This document shows positions 25,587 through 34,136 of a stretch of DNA of 64,000 bases, piece by piece. Position numbers and translations under genes: made by a program. The notes under the pieces are model-generated. The model did not search any database and was not told where the DNA came from. It saw nothing but the letters and a program-made list of their open reading frames with translations. The stretch spans positions 658,579 to 722,578 of the forward strand of contig NZ_SMGD01000011.1 in assembly GCF_004339545.1 (NCBI RefSeq), given 5' to 3'. Each line of letters opens with the position of its first letter. Within the stretch, counting starts at the first letter, position 1. The DNA comes from Celerinatantimonas diazotrophica (GTDB lineage: Bacteria; Pseudomonadota; Gammaproteobacteria; Enterobacterales; Celerinatantimonadaceae).

Positions 25587-28473
25587 CCATTCTGGTTCCG
25601 CTTCGGTGAGCCAAATTGCGGGCAAAGAGATTCAGTTATTTTTTACCTCCCCTATTGCTTATCTTTTTTTGGGTGCATTTGCCGCCATTACCTTATTTAT
25701 TTTCTTTTGGGCCGAAGCATTCTTTGAGCGCAACATTGCCGATGTCAAACCGCTGTTTGAGTGGATGCCGGTCCTTCTGATATTTTTATGCAGTACCTTA
25801 AGCATGCGGATGTGGAGTGAAGAGCGCCGCAGCGGTACCTTAGAATATCTGCTGACTCGGCCAGTGCCACTCAGCAAATTTGTCGTGGGGAAGTTTTTAG
25901 GTTGCTTAGTCCTACTTATTATCGCGCTCATTATCACATTGCCACTGCCAATTACAGTCAGTTGCTTAGGACAACTCGATTGGGGCCCTGTGTGGTCTGC
26001 TTATTTGGCCACTATTTTATTGGGCGGCAGTTATTTAGCCATTGGTCTGTTTGTCTCATCACGTTGTGACAATCAAATTGTCAGCTTAATCTGCGCCTGC
26101 GCATTGTGCGGTATTTTTTATCTATTAGGCTCACCGCTGATCACCAATTTATTGAGCACCCAAAGTGCTGATTTTATGCGTCTGCTGGGCAGTGGCTCTC
26201 GTTTTAGCTCGATTACCCGAGGTGTATTAGATCTGCGCGATCTGTATTACTACATCAGTATTATCATCGTTTTTTTATGCCTAAATGGTTTTATGCTGGA
26301 AAAAGAGCGCTGGGCTAACGAGATCAAAACACCTCGCCATCGCTGGGTAAAATGGGCAACAGCACTGGTTGTCATCAATGCCTTACTAGCCAACGTCTGG
26401 CTCAGCCAGTTAACTGGCCTGCGCATCGATACGACCCAAGGCAAAATTTATACGCTATCGAATCCAACCCATCAGATTTTAGATCATCTGCGCGAACCGC
26501 TGATAATTCACGGCTATTTCAGCCGCAAAACTCACCCATTACTGGCCCCGTTAGTACCACAATTGAAAAATTTACTGCGTGAATATGCAGTCTACGGGCA
26601 TGGTAAAGTGCGTGTTAAATTTAGCGATCCGACAACCAATCAAGCTGCCCAAAAACAGGCTGTGAGTGAATATGGGATTCGCCCGGTACCATTCCAGGTT
26701 GATAACCGCTATCAGTCATCGGTGGTCAATTCTTACTTTGATGTGGTGGTCTCTTATGGCGATCAATACAAAGTTTTGAACTTTAGAGACCTGATTGCCG
26801 CCCGTATGGGAGAAAATGGCCAACTCAATGTGCAACTGCGCAACCCTGAACGTGATATTACTGCGGCCATTGATCATGTGATTAAAGACTATCAATCTTC
26901 AGGCAATCTGTTTGACACCGTCACGAAGCATTTAACCTTTACCGGTTATATTTCCGATTCAAGTGCATTACCTAAGCAACTGGTAACCTATCGGCAAACG
27001 ATCCAACAGGTGCTTAAACCCATTGTGAAACAATCCGAAGGGAAACTCTCGGTTGTATTTAAAGACCCTTCAGCCTCTACTAAGCTGGCTCATCAAATAG
27101 CGAATAAGTTTGGTTTTAAACCAATGGCCACCAATCTGCTCAGTCAAAATCACTTCTACTTCTACATGACGCTGAGCGACGGCAAGCACAATGTACAAAT
27201 CCCGTTGGGCAATATCAAAGGCCACGATTTTAAACGCAACCTCCAGGCAGCAATCAAACACTTTGCTCATGGATTCACCAAAACGATTGCACTGGTTACA
27301 CCGGGACAGGCTTCACCCTATTACCGAGGTCCGCGTTACGAGCAATTGACTCGTTATCTGAGCCAAGATTTTGATGTGCGTAAAGAAACTCTCGACAGTG
27401 GGCATGTTAGCGGTGATACCGATCTATTAGTGGTTGCCGGTGAAAATAAACTTAATCGTAAACAGTTATTTGCTATCGATCAGTATCTGATGCAAGGGGG
27501 AACAGTCATCACTGCAGTATCGCCTTATCAGCTTAAGTTCGACCAATCCGGCATTCAGATGAATCCGCACTCAGGCCTGTTATTAAAATGGTTGAAAGCG
27601 CAAGGCATCAATATTCAACAAAAATTGGTGATGGATCCGCAAAACAGCGCGCTCCCTATTCCGGTCACCCGCAATATTGGTGGTGTTCCAATTCGTCAGT
27701 TCGATATGATCGATTATCCCTATTTTGCCGACATTCGTTCTCATGGATTAAATCGACATAATCCGATTACCGAGAACCTCGGTCAGCTCACAGTGCCTTG
27801 GGCATCGCCAATCTCGGTCAAAGAACCAAAAGGAATGAAAGTGGTGAAACTCATTCAAAGTTCTAAAGGGAGCTGGCTCAGCGATAATACCGATGTCATG
27901 CCACAGATCCGGGGAAATCAGATCTTGCCATTTACTCAGCAGGGCAAAACCTCATCGCAATTGCTAGGGGTGATCGTTAAAGGGCAATTTAAATCGTATT
28001 TTGCCGGGAAACCATCGCCGCTGCTGACATCGAGCAAAGCAACGACGCCGAAACATGCAGATCAATCTAAAGCAGGTAAGGCCGGTGCGCATCCAAGCAA
28101 GCCAACAGTAACAAGTCAGCTCAATCAATCGCCGTCATCCGCTCGGTTAATTGTGGTTAGCTCTTCGGCAATGTTACGAGACGAAATTCTGCAATTAACT
28201 GGGAGCGCCAATCGCAGTCGTTATATCAATAGCCTGAAACTGATTAATAATGCTGCTCATTATGCGTTGGATGATACGGCGTTGTTGTCGATTCGTTCAC
28301 GCTCGCACTTTGATCGCACACTCGTTCCGATGGGGCACCAGGCACAACTGTTCTGGGAATATCTCAACTATGCATTAGCCGCTATTTTACTCATTATTAT
28401 TGCCATTATTCGTAAAATACGTCGCCGTTCTATCATGCATCGTTATCAGCAGTTACTGGATATTCAGGAGTAA
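25576..28473 (+). CDS. ABC-2 permease fused to GldG-type auxiliary domain
   Basis: A 965-aa fusion. The start is ATG 25576 (MSHNHSGSASVS) after GGAGAGAAC. The N-terminal ~240 residues form a GldF-like ABC-2 permease with about six helices, including the SMRMWSEERRSGTLEYLLTRPV motif. A long extracytoplasmic part follows. It has two similar thioredoxin-like modules, near 290-410 and 455-560, each with RVKFSDP / SVVFKDP. Next is an ABC_transp_aux/GldG domain (ALVTPGQAS...GGTVITAVSPYQ). A last helix near residues 935-955 has a basic tail. It works with the preceding ATPase and the following DUF4340 protein. The substrate is unknown. Confidence 0.88.
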   Translation: MSHNHSGSASVSQIAGKEIQLFFTSPIAYLFLGAFAAITLFIFFWAEAFFERNIADVKPLFEWMPVLLIFLCSTLSMRMWSEERRSGTLEYLLTRPVPLSKFVVGKFLGCLVLLIIALIITLPLPITVSCLGQLDWGPVWSAYLATILLGGSYLAIGLFVSSRCDNQIVSLICACALCGIFYLLGSPLITNLLSTQSADFMRLLGSGSRFSSITRGVLDLRDLYYYISIIIVFLCLNGFMLEKERWANEIKTPRHRWVKWATALVVINALLANVWLSQLTGLRIDTTQGKIYTLSNPTHQILDHLREPLIIHGYFSRKTHPLLAPLVPQLKNLLREYAVYGHGKVRVKFSDPTTNQAAQKQAVSEYGIRPVPFQVDNRYQSSVVNSYFDVVVSYGDQYKVLNFRDLIAARMGENGQLNVQLRNPERDITAAIDHVIKDYQSSGNLFDTVTKHLTFTGYISDSSALPKQLVTYRQTIQQVLKPIVKQSEGKLSVVFKDPSASTKLAHQIANKFGFKPMATNLLSQNHFYFYMTLSDGKHNVQIPLGNIKGHDFKRNLQAAIKHFAHGFTKTIALVTPGQASPYYRGPRYEQLTRYLSQDFDVRKETLDSGHVSGDTDLLVVAGENKLNRKQLFAIDQYLMQGGTVITAVSPYQLKFDQSGIQMNPHSGLLLKWLKAQGINIQQKLVMDPQNSALPIPVTRNIGGVPIRQFDMIDYPYFADIRSHGLNRHNPITENLGQLTVPWASPISVKEPKGMKVVKLIQSSKGSWLSDNTDVMPQIRGNQILPFTQQGKTSSQLLGVIVKGQFKSYFAGKPSPLLTSSKATTPKHADQSKAGKAGAHPSKPTVTSQLNQSPSSARLIVVSSSAMLRDEILQLTGSANRSRYINSLKLINNAAHYALDDTALLSIRSRSHFDRTLVPMGHQAQLFWEYLNYALAAILLIIIAIIRKIRRRSIMHRYQQLLDIQE

Positions 28474-28475
28474 TC

Positions 28476-29408
28476 ATGTTCAGAAAAATCACAATATCCT
28501 TGGTGGCCTTGCTGGTTATTCAGGGAGCCGTCTGTGCGGGTTTTTGGATCCACGCGAATCATCTGCGCCAACAGGCGCAGACCCGCTCACTATTTAAATT
28601 TGATAATGAAAAGGTGGTGAGTCTCAGTGTGCAATCGGCTAAAAAACAGCTGACACTCACTCAAGTCAATGGCAAATGGCAACTACCAGAGCTGGATAAC
28701 TTACCGGCTGATCGTTCGCGAATAACGAATCTATTAAGTCAGCTTCATCAAATCAAAGTAGACTGGCCAATCGCGACTAGTCAGAATGCACAAAAACGTT
28801 TTAAAGTCGCCAAAGATGACTTCAAACGGCACATCATCATTAAAACGAAAACGAAAACAGTGGCTGATTTTTATCTGGGCAGTGAGCCAAATTACCACCA
28901 ACGTAATTTGCGCCGCGCTGGTGATCAAGCCATTTATCAGGTTCATTTAGCAACCTCGTCGCTGCCTATTGATGCACCGCAGTGGTTTGATAAAACTTTA
29001 CTGGCAACGAGCAGTGATGCCATTAAAGGTCCGTCATTTAGCTTAATTAAGCATAAACAGATTTGGCAAAATGGTTCTAAGAACAGCCATTTGAAAGAGG
29101 TTGTCGATCAAATCAAAGCAGCCGAACTTGCGGACGCGTTGTCTAATTTAAATGTTCAAACTGTGGCGAAAATACCGATTAAAGCTTCCCCAGAGCGAGT
29201 ATTGAATGTTAGCTCTGGCAAGCATCATTATCGCTATCAGCTTTATCATCAGGGTAAGCGTTATCAGATTAGTCGGAATGACTACAAGCAGCGCTTTGTG
29301 ATCAATCAAGGGCAGTATACTCAGTTGCTGAAGATAACCGCGAATAACCTGTTTCATCCGGTAAAAGCCAAAGCAAAAGGCCAAGAAAAAACGAGTGCAA
29401 ATAAATAG
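28476..29408 (+). CDS. DUF4340 domain-containing protein
   Basis: A 310-aa protein with one N-terminal membrane anchor (ITISLVALLVIQGAVCAGFWI) and a periplasmic remainder. It starts 2 bp after the permease stop, with GGAG just upstream, so it is the third gene of one operon. VNGKWQLPELDNLPADRSRITNLLSQL and the ADFYLGSEP segment match the DUF4340 pattern. That domain accompanies GldA/GldFG-type ABC systems in many bacteria. It is likely an accessory subunit in the envelope. The biochemical role is unknown. Confidence 0.82.
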   Translation: MFRKITISLVALLVIQGAVCAGFWIHANHLRQQAQTRSLFKFDNEKVVSLSVQSAKKQLTLTQVNGKWQLPELDNLPADRSRITNLLSQLHQIKVDWPIATSQNAQKRFKVAKDDFKRHIIIKTKTKTVADFYLGSEPNYHQRNLRRAGDQAIYQVHLATSSLPIDAPQWFDKTLLATSSDAIKGPSFSLIKHKQIWQNGSKNSHLKEVVDQIKAAELADALSNLNVQTVAKIPIKASPERVLNVSSGKHHYRYQLYHQGKRYQISRNDYKQRFVINQGQYTQLLKITANNLFHPVKAKAKGQEKTSANK

Positions 29409-29434
29409 GCAGTCTGTCTCGTTATTCATCCCGG

Positions 29435-29803
29435 CAGATGCGTTGCAAATGCCGGGAGTGAGTCGAGTCTGAGTTTACCCCGGGTTCTGCTTCGCGCCAC
29501 CCGGGCTACGAATAAACCTTCCTATTCATGTAGCCCGACAGGAGCGCAGTGGATGCCGGGAAAAGTCACGATAGTATCACCACCAGCCATGTAGCCCGGT
29601 AGGAACGTAGTGGATGCCGGGGAATCATCCCCATTCAACACACCTGCATCAACCCGAATCAATCCCGGGTTCCATTGCATTCCACCCGGGCTACGGTTGC
29701 TGGTTTTATTGTAGCCCGACAGAAGCGCAGCGGATGCCGGGGAAAAGTCACAATAATATCACCACCAGCCATGTAGCCCGGTAGGAACGTAGTGGATGCC
29801 GGG
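29435..29803. repeat. REP/BIME cluster between the DUF4340 gene and the tRNA operon
   Basis: Seven REP hairpins, mostly type A (GTAGCCCG-CAG/TAG-A-CG-AG-GGATGCCGGG), with type B copies (CCCGGGTT...CACCCGGGCTAC) between them. Two segments around 29530-29620 and 29710-29800 are near duplicates of one another, including the linker CACAATA/GATA-TATCACCACCAGCCAT. This shows recent block duplication. No gene lies here. Confidence 0.92.
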
Positions 29804-29845
29804 GTTCTTTGGGATGTCATTGCAGTTGAAGTTTTTGCTAGAGAT

Positions 29846-29880
29846 AAAAACGACGAAAGCCCGCTTTAAAAGCGGACTTT
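29846..29880 (-). terminator. Terminator of the tRNA operon
   Basis: Read on the minus strand, an AAAGTCCGCTT / AAGCGGGCTTT hairpin is followed a few bases later by TTTTT. It starts 8 bp after the CCA end of tRNA-Asn. This is the position and form of a Rho-independent terminator. Confidence 0.8.
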
Positions 29881-29887
29881 CTAAATT

Positions 29888-29963
29888 TGGCTCCTCCTGC
29901 TGGGCTCGAACCAGCGACCTGCGGATTAACAGTCCGTCGCTCTACCAACTGAGCTAAGGAGGA
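29888..29963 (-). tRNA. tRNA-Asn (GTT anticodon)
   Basis: A 76-nt cloverleaf with an encoded CCA end. The acceptor stem TCCTCCT pairs with AGGAGGA, followed by discriminator G. The D arm is AGCTCAGTTGGTAGAGC, the anticodon loop is CTGTTAA with GTT, and the T arm contains GGTTCGAGCCC. It is the second gene of a two-tRNA transcript, 8 bp after tRNA-Phe. Confidence 0.97.
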
Positions 29964-29971
29964 ATTATTTG

Positions 29972-30047
29972 TGGTGCCCAGAGGCGGAATCGAACCACCG
30001 ACACGAGGATTTTCAATCCTCTGCTCTACCGACTGAGCTATCTGGGC
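29972..30047 (-). tRNA. tRNA-Phe (GAA anticodon)
   Basis: A 76-nt cloverleaf with an encoded CCA end. The acceptor stem GCCCAGA pairs with TCTGGGC, followed by discriminator A. The D arm is AGCTCAGTCGGTAGAGC, the anticodon loop is TTGAAAA with GAA, and the T arm has GGTTCGATTCC. It is very close to the E. coli tRNA-Phe sequence. It is transcribed first, from the promoter just upstream. Confidence 0.97.
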
Positions 30048-30057
30048 AACGGCGGCT

Positions 30058-30086
30058 ATTAAACGTTTTAAACGTGTCGAAATCAA
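30058..30086 (-). promoter_or_regulatory. Promoter of the tRNA-Phe/tRNA-Asn operon
   Basis: On the minus strand, TTGATT (-35, 30081-30086), a 17-bp spacer and TTTAAT (-10, 30058-30063) are followed by the GC-rich discriminator AGCCGCCG. Such discriminators are typical of growth-rate and ppGpp-controlled stable-RNA promoters. The expected start lies only about 4 nt before the mature tRNA-Phe 5' end. Confidence 0.7.
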
Positions 30087-30276
30087 GATTTTTTTTACAA
30101 AAACGATCTGACAGCGCATTTTCCCATCAAAACGTCGTTTTTCTCATCTGTTTTGGCTACTTTAAAGCCAATTTTTCTATGTTTTTTCCTTTCAATGACA
30201 CATAGCGCACGGGTGTGAATACCGATAAAAAGGTATATAATTGCGCGCTCTTAAATGTTCACCACGGTAATCAGTC

Positions 30277-31464
30277 ATGAAACCGGCTCTGTATCTACAC
30301 CCTAAACGGGAAAAATCACTTTTTCGTCGCCATCCCTGGATTTTTTCACAAGCAGTTGATCGCCTAGATGGCGAAATGGTACTGGGTGAAACCGTCTCTA
30401 TTTACTCAGCCGCTGGACAATGGTTAGCATACGCCAGCTACTCCCCGAACTCACAAATTCGCGCCAGAGTTTGGAGCTTTGACAAACGCGTGAAAGTCGA
30501 TACCGAGTTTTTTGCGCAAAAATTACAACGTGCCGCCAAGTCACGGTTATTACTGAATCAGTTTACGCAAACCAACGCCTATCGTTTAGTCGCTGGCGAG
30601 AACGACGGTCTGCCCGGGATCACTATCGATCGCTACGCAGATGTATTGGTGGTTCAGCTCTTAAGTGCAGGTGCTCAATATTGCAAAGATATGCTGATTG
30701 AAGCACTCAAAACCCAGTACCCGCAATGCTGTATTTATGAGCGCTCCGATGTCGATATCCGTAAAAAAGAAGGCCTAGAACCAACCAAAGCGTTGCTACA
30801 TGGCAAACTGCCCCAGCAACCCATGCAAATTGAGGAAAATGGCTTAAAACTGTGGATTAATGTCGAAACAGGGCATAAAACCGGATATTACCTCGATCAA
30901 CGTAATAACCGGCAATTAATCGGTAAACTGGCTCAAGATAAACGCGTGCTGAACTGCTTTAGCTATACGGGTGGATTTGGCACCTATGCTTTAGCCGGGG
31001 GAGCACAGTCGGTAGTCAACCTTGATGTGTCCCAAAGTGCTTTAGCGATTGCCGAGCAAAATGTCGCACTCAATCAACTCGATGCTAATAAAGTCAGTCA
31101 TATTCGCCAAGATGTTTTTCAAGCACTGCGCGATTACCAAGGCCATCAGAGTTTTGATCTGATTGTGCTCGATCCACCTAAATTTGTAGACAGTAAAGCG
31201 CATTTAAAACGAGGCTGTCGCGGTTATCAGGACATCAACCGTCTGGCGATGGGCCTTTTAGAATCAGGCGGATTATTGGCTACATTTTCATGTTCCGGAT
31301 TAATGCCTCAAGAATTGTTTCAGAAAATTGTGGCTGATGCCGCCTTAGATGCTGGGCGACAAGTGGTCTTTATTAAAACCCTCGAACAAGCTGAAGATCA
31401 TCCTGTTGCCGGACCTTATCCTGAAGGGTTTTACTTAAAAGGTTTTTTATGTCAGGTTTTTTAA
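30277..31464 (+). CDS. rlmI: 23S rRNA (cytosine-1962-C5)-methyltransferase
   Basis: A 395-aa SAM-dependent m5C methyltransferase. The N-terminal PUA domain opens with LYLHPKREKSLFRRHPWIFSQAV. A central EEHEE-like region (RLVAGENDGLPGITIDRYAD) follows, then the Rossmann methyltransferase domain with VLNCFSYTGGFGTYALAGGA (SAM site), LDPPKFV (motif IV) and FSCSG, which carries the catalytic cysteine. Length and order match E. coli RlmI. It is monocistronic, with TATAAT at 30236-30241 as a likely -10. A REP cluster follows. Confidence 0.95.
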   Translation: MKPALYLHPKREKSLFRRHPWIFSQAVDRLDGEMVLGETVSIYSAAGQWLAYASYSPNSQIRARVWSFDKRVKVDTEFFAQKLQRAAKSRLLLNQFTQTNAYRLVAGENDGLPGITIDRYADVLVVQLLSAGAQYCKDMLIEALKTQYPQCCIYERSDVDIRKKEGLEPTKALLHGKLPQQPMQIEENGLKLWINVETGHKTGYYLDQRNNRQLIGKLAQDKRVLNCFSYTGGFGTYALAGGAQSVVNLDVSQSALAIAEQNVALNQLDANKVSHIRQDVFQALRDYQGHQSFDLIVLDPPKFVDSKAHLKRGCRGYQDINRLAMGLLESGGLLATFSCSGLMPQELFQKIVADAALDAGRQVVFIKTLEQAEDHPVAGPYPEGFYLKGFLCQVF

Positions 31465-31541
31465 TGCCGCAACCGAAAGTCTAGTCAATGATATGAGCCT
31501 GAATAGATAGCACGGCCTCTCATCTATCGTTCTTTCGATTA

Positions 31542-32246
31542 TTCCCCCGGCATCCGCTGCGCTCCTGCCGGGCGACAATAAGTCCAACAATCCCGTAGCC
31601 CAGATGGAATGTAATGGAACCCGGGATTGATTCGGGTTGATGCACGGGTGTTGAATGGGGATGATTCCCCGGCATCCACTGCGTTCCTGCCGGGCGACAA
31701 TAAAACCCACAATCCCATAGCCCAGGTGGCATGAAATGGAACCCGGGGTTGATTCGGGTTGATGCACGTGTGTTGAATAGGGATGATACCCCAGCATCCA
31801 CTACGTTCCTGTCGGGCTACATGAATAGGAAAGTGTATTCGTAGCCCGGGTGGAATGAAATGGAACCCGGGGTTAATTCGGGTTGATGCACGGGTGTTGA
31901 ATGGGGATAATTCCCCGGCATCCGCTGCGCTACTGCAGGGCTACATTATTTGGTAATTCGATAACAACCGTAGCCCGGGTGGAATGAAATGGAAACTGGG
32001 GTTAATTCGGGTTGTTGCACGTGTGTTGAATGGGGATGATTCCCGGCATCCGCTGCGCTCCTGCCGGGCTACATGATTTGGTGGTGATGCGATAACAACT
32101 GTAGCCCGGGTGGAATGAAATGGAACCCGGGATTGATTCGGGTTGATGCACGTGTGTTGAATGGGGATGATTCCCCGGCATCCACTGCGTTTCTGCCGGG
32201 CTACAATAAGACCAATAATCTAGTAGCCCAGGTGGAATAAAACGAA
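31542..32246. repeat. REP/BIME cluster between rlmI and the Lrp-family gene
   Basis: Twelve REP hairpins alternate, in reverse orientation relative to the clusters at 21-30 kb. The B type reads GTAGCCCGGGTGGAATGAAA then GGAACCCGGG, and the A type is in complement (CCCGGCATCC-CTGCG-TCCTGCCGGGCTAC). The linker GATTCGGGTTGATGCACG-GTGTTGAATGGGGATGA is well conserved. Period is about 130-150 bp. It fills most of the gap, and no gene is present. Confidence 0.92.
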
Positions 32247-32281
32247 CCCCGAGAAAAACGCGGGTACTGAAATTTATCGCT

Positions 32282-32779
32282 CTAACCTTCCATCCAGTCT
32301 TGGATGTGGGTTAATGGCAGCTCAGTGTGATCAATCACTGTGCGTAAAATAAAACTTGAACGAACGCCAGTCACCCCAGGGATGCGGGTTAACTTACCTA
32401 ATAGAAAATTCTGAAAATGTTCCATATCAGGAACGGTTACTTTAAGCTGATAGTCTGAATCGTTGCCAGTCACCAGCATACATTCCATCACTTCATCATA
32501 TTTCGCCACTTCTTCTTCAAAGTGTTCAAAACGCTCCGGCGTATGAAGATCCATCGAAATATGAATATACGCTGTCAGAGATAAATTCAATTTGTTGGCA
32601 TTGAGTAATGTGACATGGCGGCGGATAAAACCCGCATCTTCCAGCTGTTTAACCCGACGAGAACAAGGAGACGGAGACAATCCGACCCGTTCTGCTAGCT
32701 CCAGATTACTAATTCGACCATTTTGCTGCATGACCTCCAGAATTAAACGATCCGTTCTATCCAACTTAAGCATGACCAT
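32282..32779 (-). CDS. Lrp/AsnC family transcriptional regulator
   Basis: A 165-aa regulator. The N-terminal winged HTH reads LDRTDRLILEVMQQNGRISNLELAERVGLSPSPCSRRVKQLEDAGFI. The C-terminal RAM/AsnC ligand domain has LVTGNDSDYQLKVTVPDMEHF and the final beta strand with RSSFILRTV. These proteins form octamers and respond to amino acids. It is an Lrp paralogue rather than Lrp itself, as the N-terminal basic tail and several core residues differ. The start ATG 32779 follows AAGGATTAAC. The target is not evident from its neighbours. Confidence 0.92.
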   Translation of the reverse strand: MVMLKLDRTDRLILEVMQQNGRISNLELAERVGLSPSPCSRRVKQLEDAGFIRRHVTLLNANKLNLSLTAYIHISMDLHTPERFEHFEEEVAKYDEVMECMLVTGNDSDYQLKVTVPDMEHFQNFLLGKLTRIPGVTGVRSSFILRTVIDHTELPLTHIQDWMEG

Positions 32780-32982
32780 TGTTAATCCTTAGCTTCACGG
32801 GGTCTTATACCCCATATTCAAAATCGTCTCACATACTAATGAGCCGATAGGTTAAATACAAACGTAAATAAATAATCCAACAAATATTAAAAACTCATGA
32901 GTCAGATCAATGAAACTTATCTGCCTGATGATCCATCTACGAAACTAAAATACTTCTGATAATGGAAACCTATTAAACAATG

Positions 32983-33010
32983 GTGCTAAAAAATATACAT
33001 TTTTTAGCAC
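32983..33010. other. Perfect 11-bp stem hairpin downstream of pldA
   Basis: GTGCTAAAAAA (32983-32993), 6-nt loop, TTTTTTAGCAC (33000-33010). It lies about 60 bp after the pldA stop codon on the minus strand. It may act as a terminator, although the U-rich part is inside the stem rather than after it. It could also be an operator for a dimeric regulator. Confidence 0.45.
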
Positions 33011-33067
33011 TAAAAATCATTTTATAATGAAAATCTAGTCAATACCAGTCAATACATCACAAAACAC

Positions 33068-34033
33068 TCATAACCAGTTTGTCAGCATGACACCGACCCC
33101 TAATGACTCGGTGCTTTGGTTATAGTCAATTAAGGATTCGCCATAGCCATTAAAATACTGAACATAACCACGTAACCGCCCCCATAATGGGAAACTAACG
33201 CCTAATTGAACTGCTCCTTTATTCTCCCGACGCAAGTTATTACGCAACATCATATCAATACTTAAATCATGCCAAACATGGACAACATTCAACTCACCAT
33301 ACCCATAATATTTTTCGATATTGGGATTATCATCGCTGCTAGCACTTTCGGGAAACCGATACCATGGTTTGATACTGACCACGTTATGCTCCGATTCAAA
33401 AACCATCTCAGCATATAGGCGATTCCAAGAACGCGACGCAGGACGAGAACGACCATTAGACTGATGATCCAGCCCCACGCGCCAAAGCGAGAACTTCATC
33501 CCTTTTTCATCGCGATTGGTCCGATTAAACTGCAAAAACACTTCTGGCTCGTAGTTGCTTTCACGAAATGGCGATGAGATTTTTGAATTATAAGCCTGCC
33601 AAAATGACTGCTGAGTGTAAGCCACCCAAAGGCTGCTATGTTTACCGACCACATCATAAGCGACTGGGATCTTAAAGCTGACCTGAAACTTCACTTCAGT
33701 CGAGTCAAGCCGATCATTCGGATCCCCACTGTCAATATAGTTGGCCTGATCCGGATGGGGTGTATATTTAACCGGTAAAATGTAATTAGGTCGATAAGCG
33801 GTAATTACAAATGGATCATGTTGCGTTTTCTTCTCCTGCTCAAGGCGCTGCTGCACCAAACCACCGGCTTTTTTAGCACGTTGTTCAATTGACTCTGGCG
33901 TCTCAGGTTCAACTGAAGAAGAGGAACTTTCTACAGAATCCGATTTTTTATTCGCCTGTTCAGCGGCTTGAGCACAATTGAATGCGCCAATAAGCCAAAT
34001 CCCACCAATGAAATAACTTAAGTATTTACTCAT
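33068..34033 (-). CDS. pldA: Outer membrane phospholipase A (OMPLA)
   Basis: A 321-aa outer-membrane barrel with a signal peptide (cleavage after AQA, near residue 23). The active-site block DHQSNGRSRPASRSWNRLY carries the catalytic His and Ser (H-x-S-NGRS), as in E. coli PldA, followed by VVSIKPWYRFPES. It hydrolyses misplaced phospholipids in the outer leaflet when dimerised with calcium. A ~70-residue low-complexity segment rich in Ser, Glu and Lys lies between signal peptide and barrel. It is divergent from the gene at 34137, so the 100-bp gap holds both promoters. Confidence 0.93.
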   Translation of the reverse strand: MSKYLSYFIGGIWLIGAFNCAQAAEQANKKSDSVESSSSSVEPETPESIEQRAKKAGGLVQQRLEQEKKTQHDPFVITAYRPNYILPVKYTPHPDQANYIDSGDPNDRLDSTEVKFQVSFKIPVAYDVVGKHSSLWVAYTQQSFWQAYNSKISSPFRESNYEPEVFLQFNRTNRDEKGMKFSLWRVGLDHQSNGRSRPASRSWNRLYAEMVFESEHNVVSIKPWYRFPESASSDDNPNIEKYYGYGELNVVHVWHDLSIDMMLRNNLRRENKGAVQLGVSFPLWGRLRGYVQYFNGYGESLIDYNQSTESLGVGVMLTNWL

Positions 34034-34136
34034 TCGTTCCTCTTGTATTTGACTTGATAAAAGTCTGGATACCCTTGACTCAAATGGTTACGCTATCAAC
34101 GAGCGATGCATTCATTTATGACGATACTATTAGATC

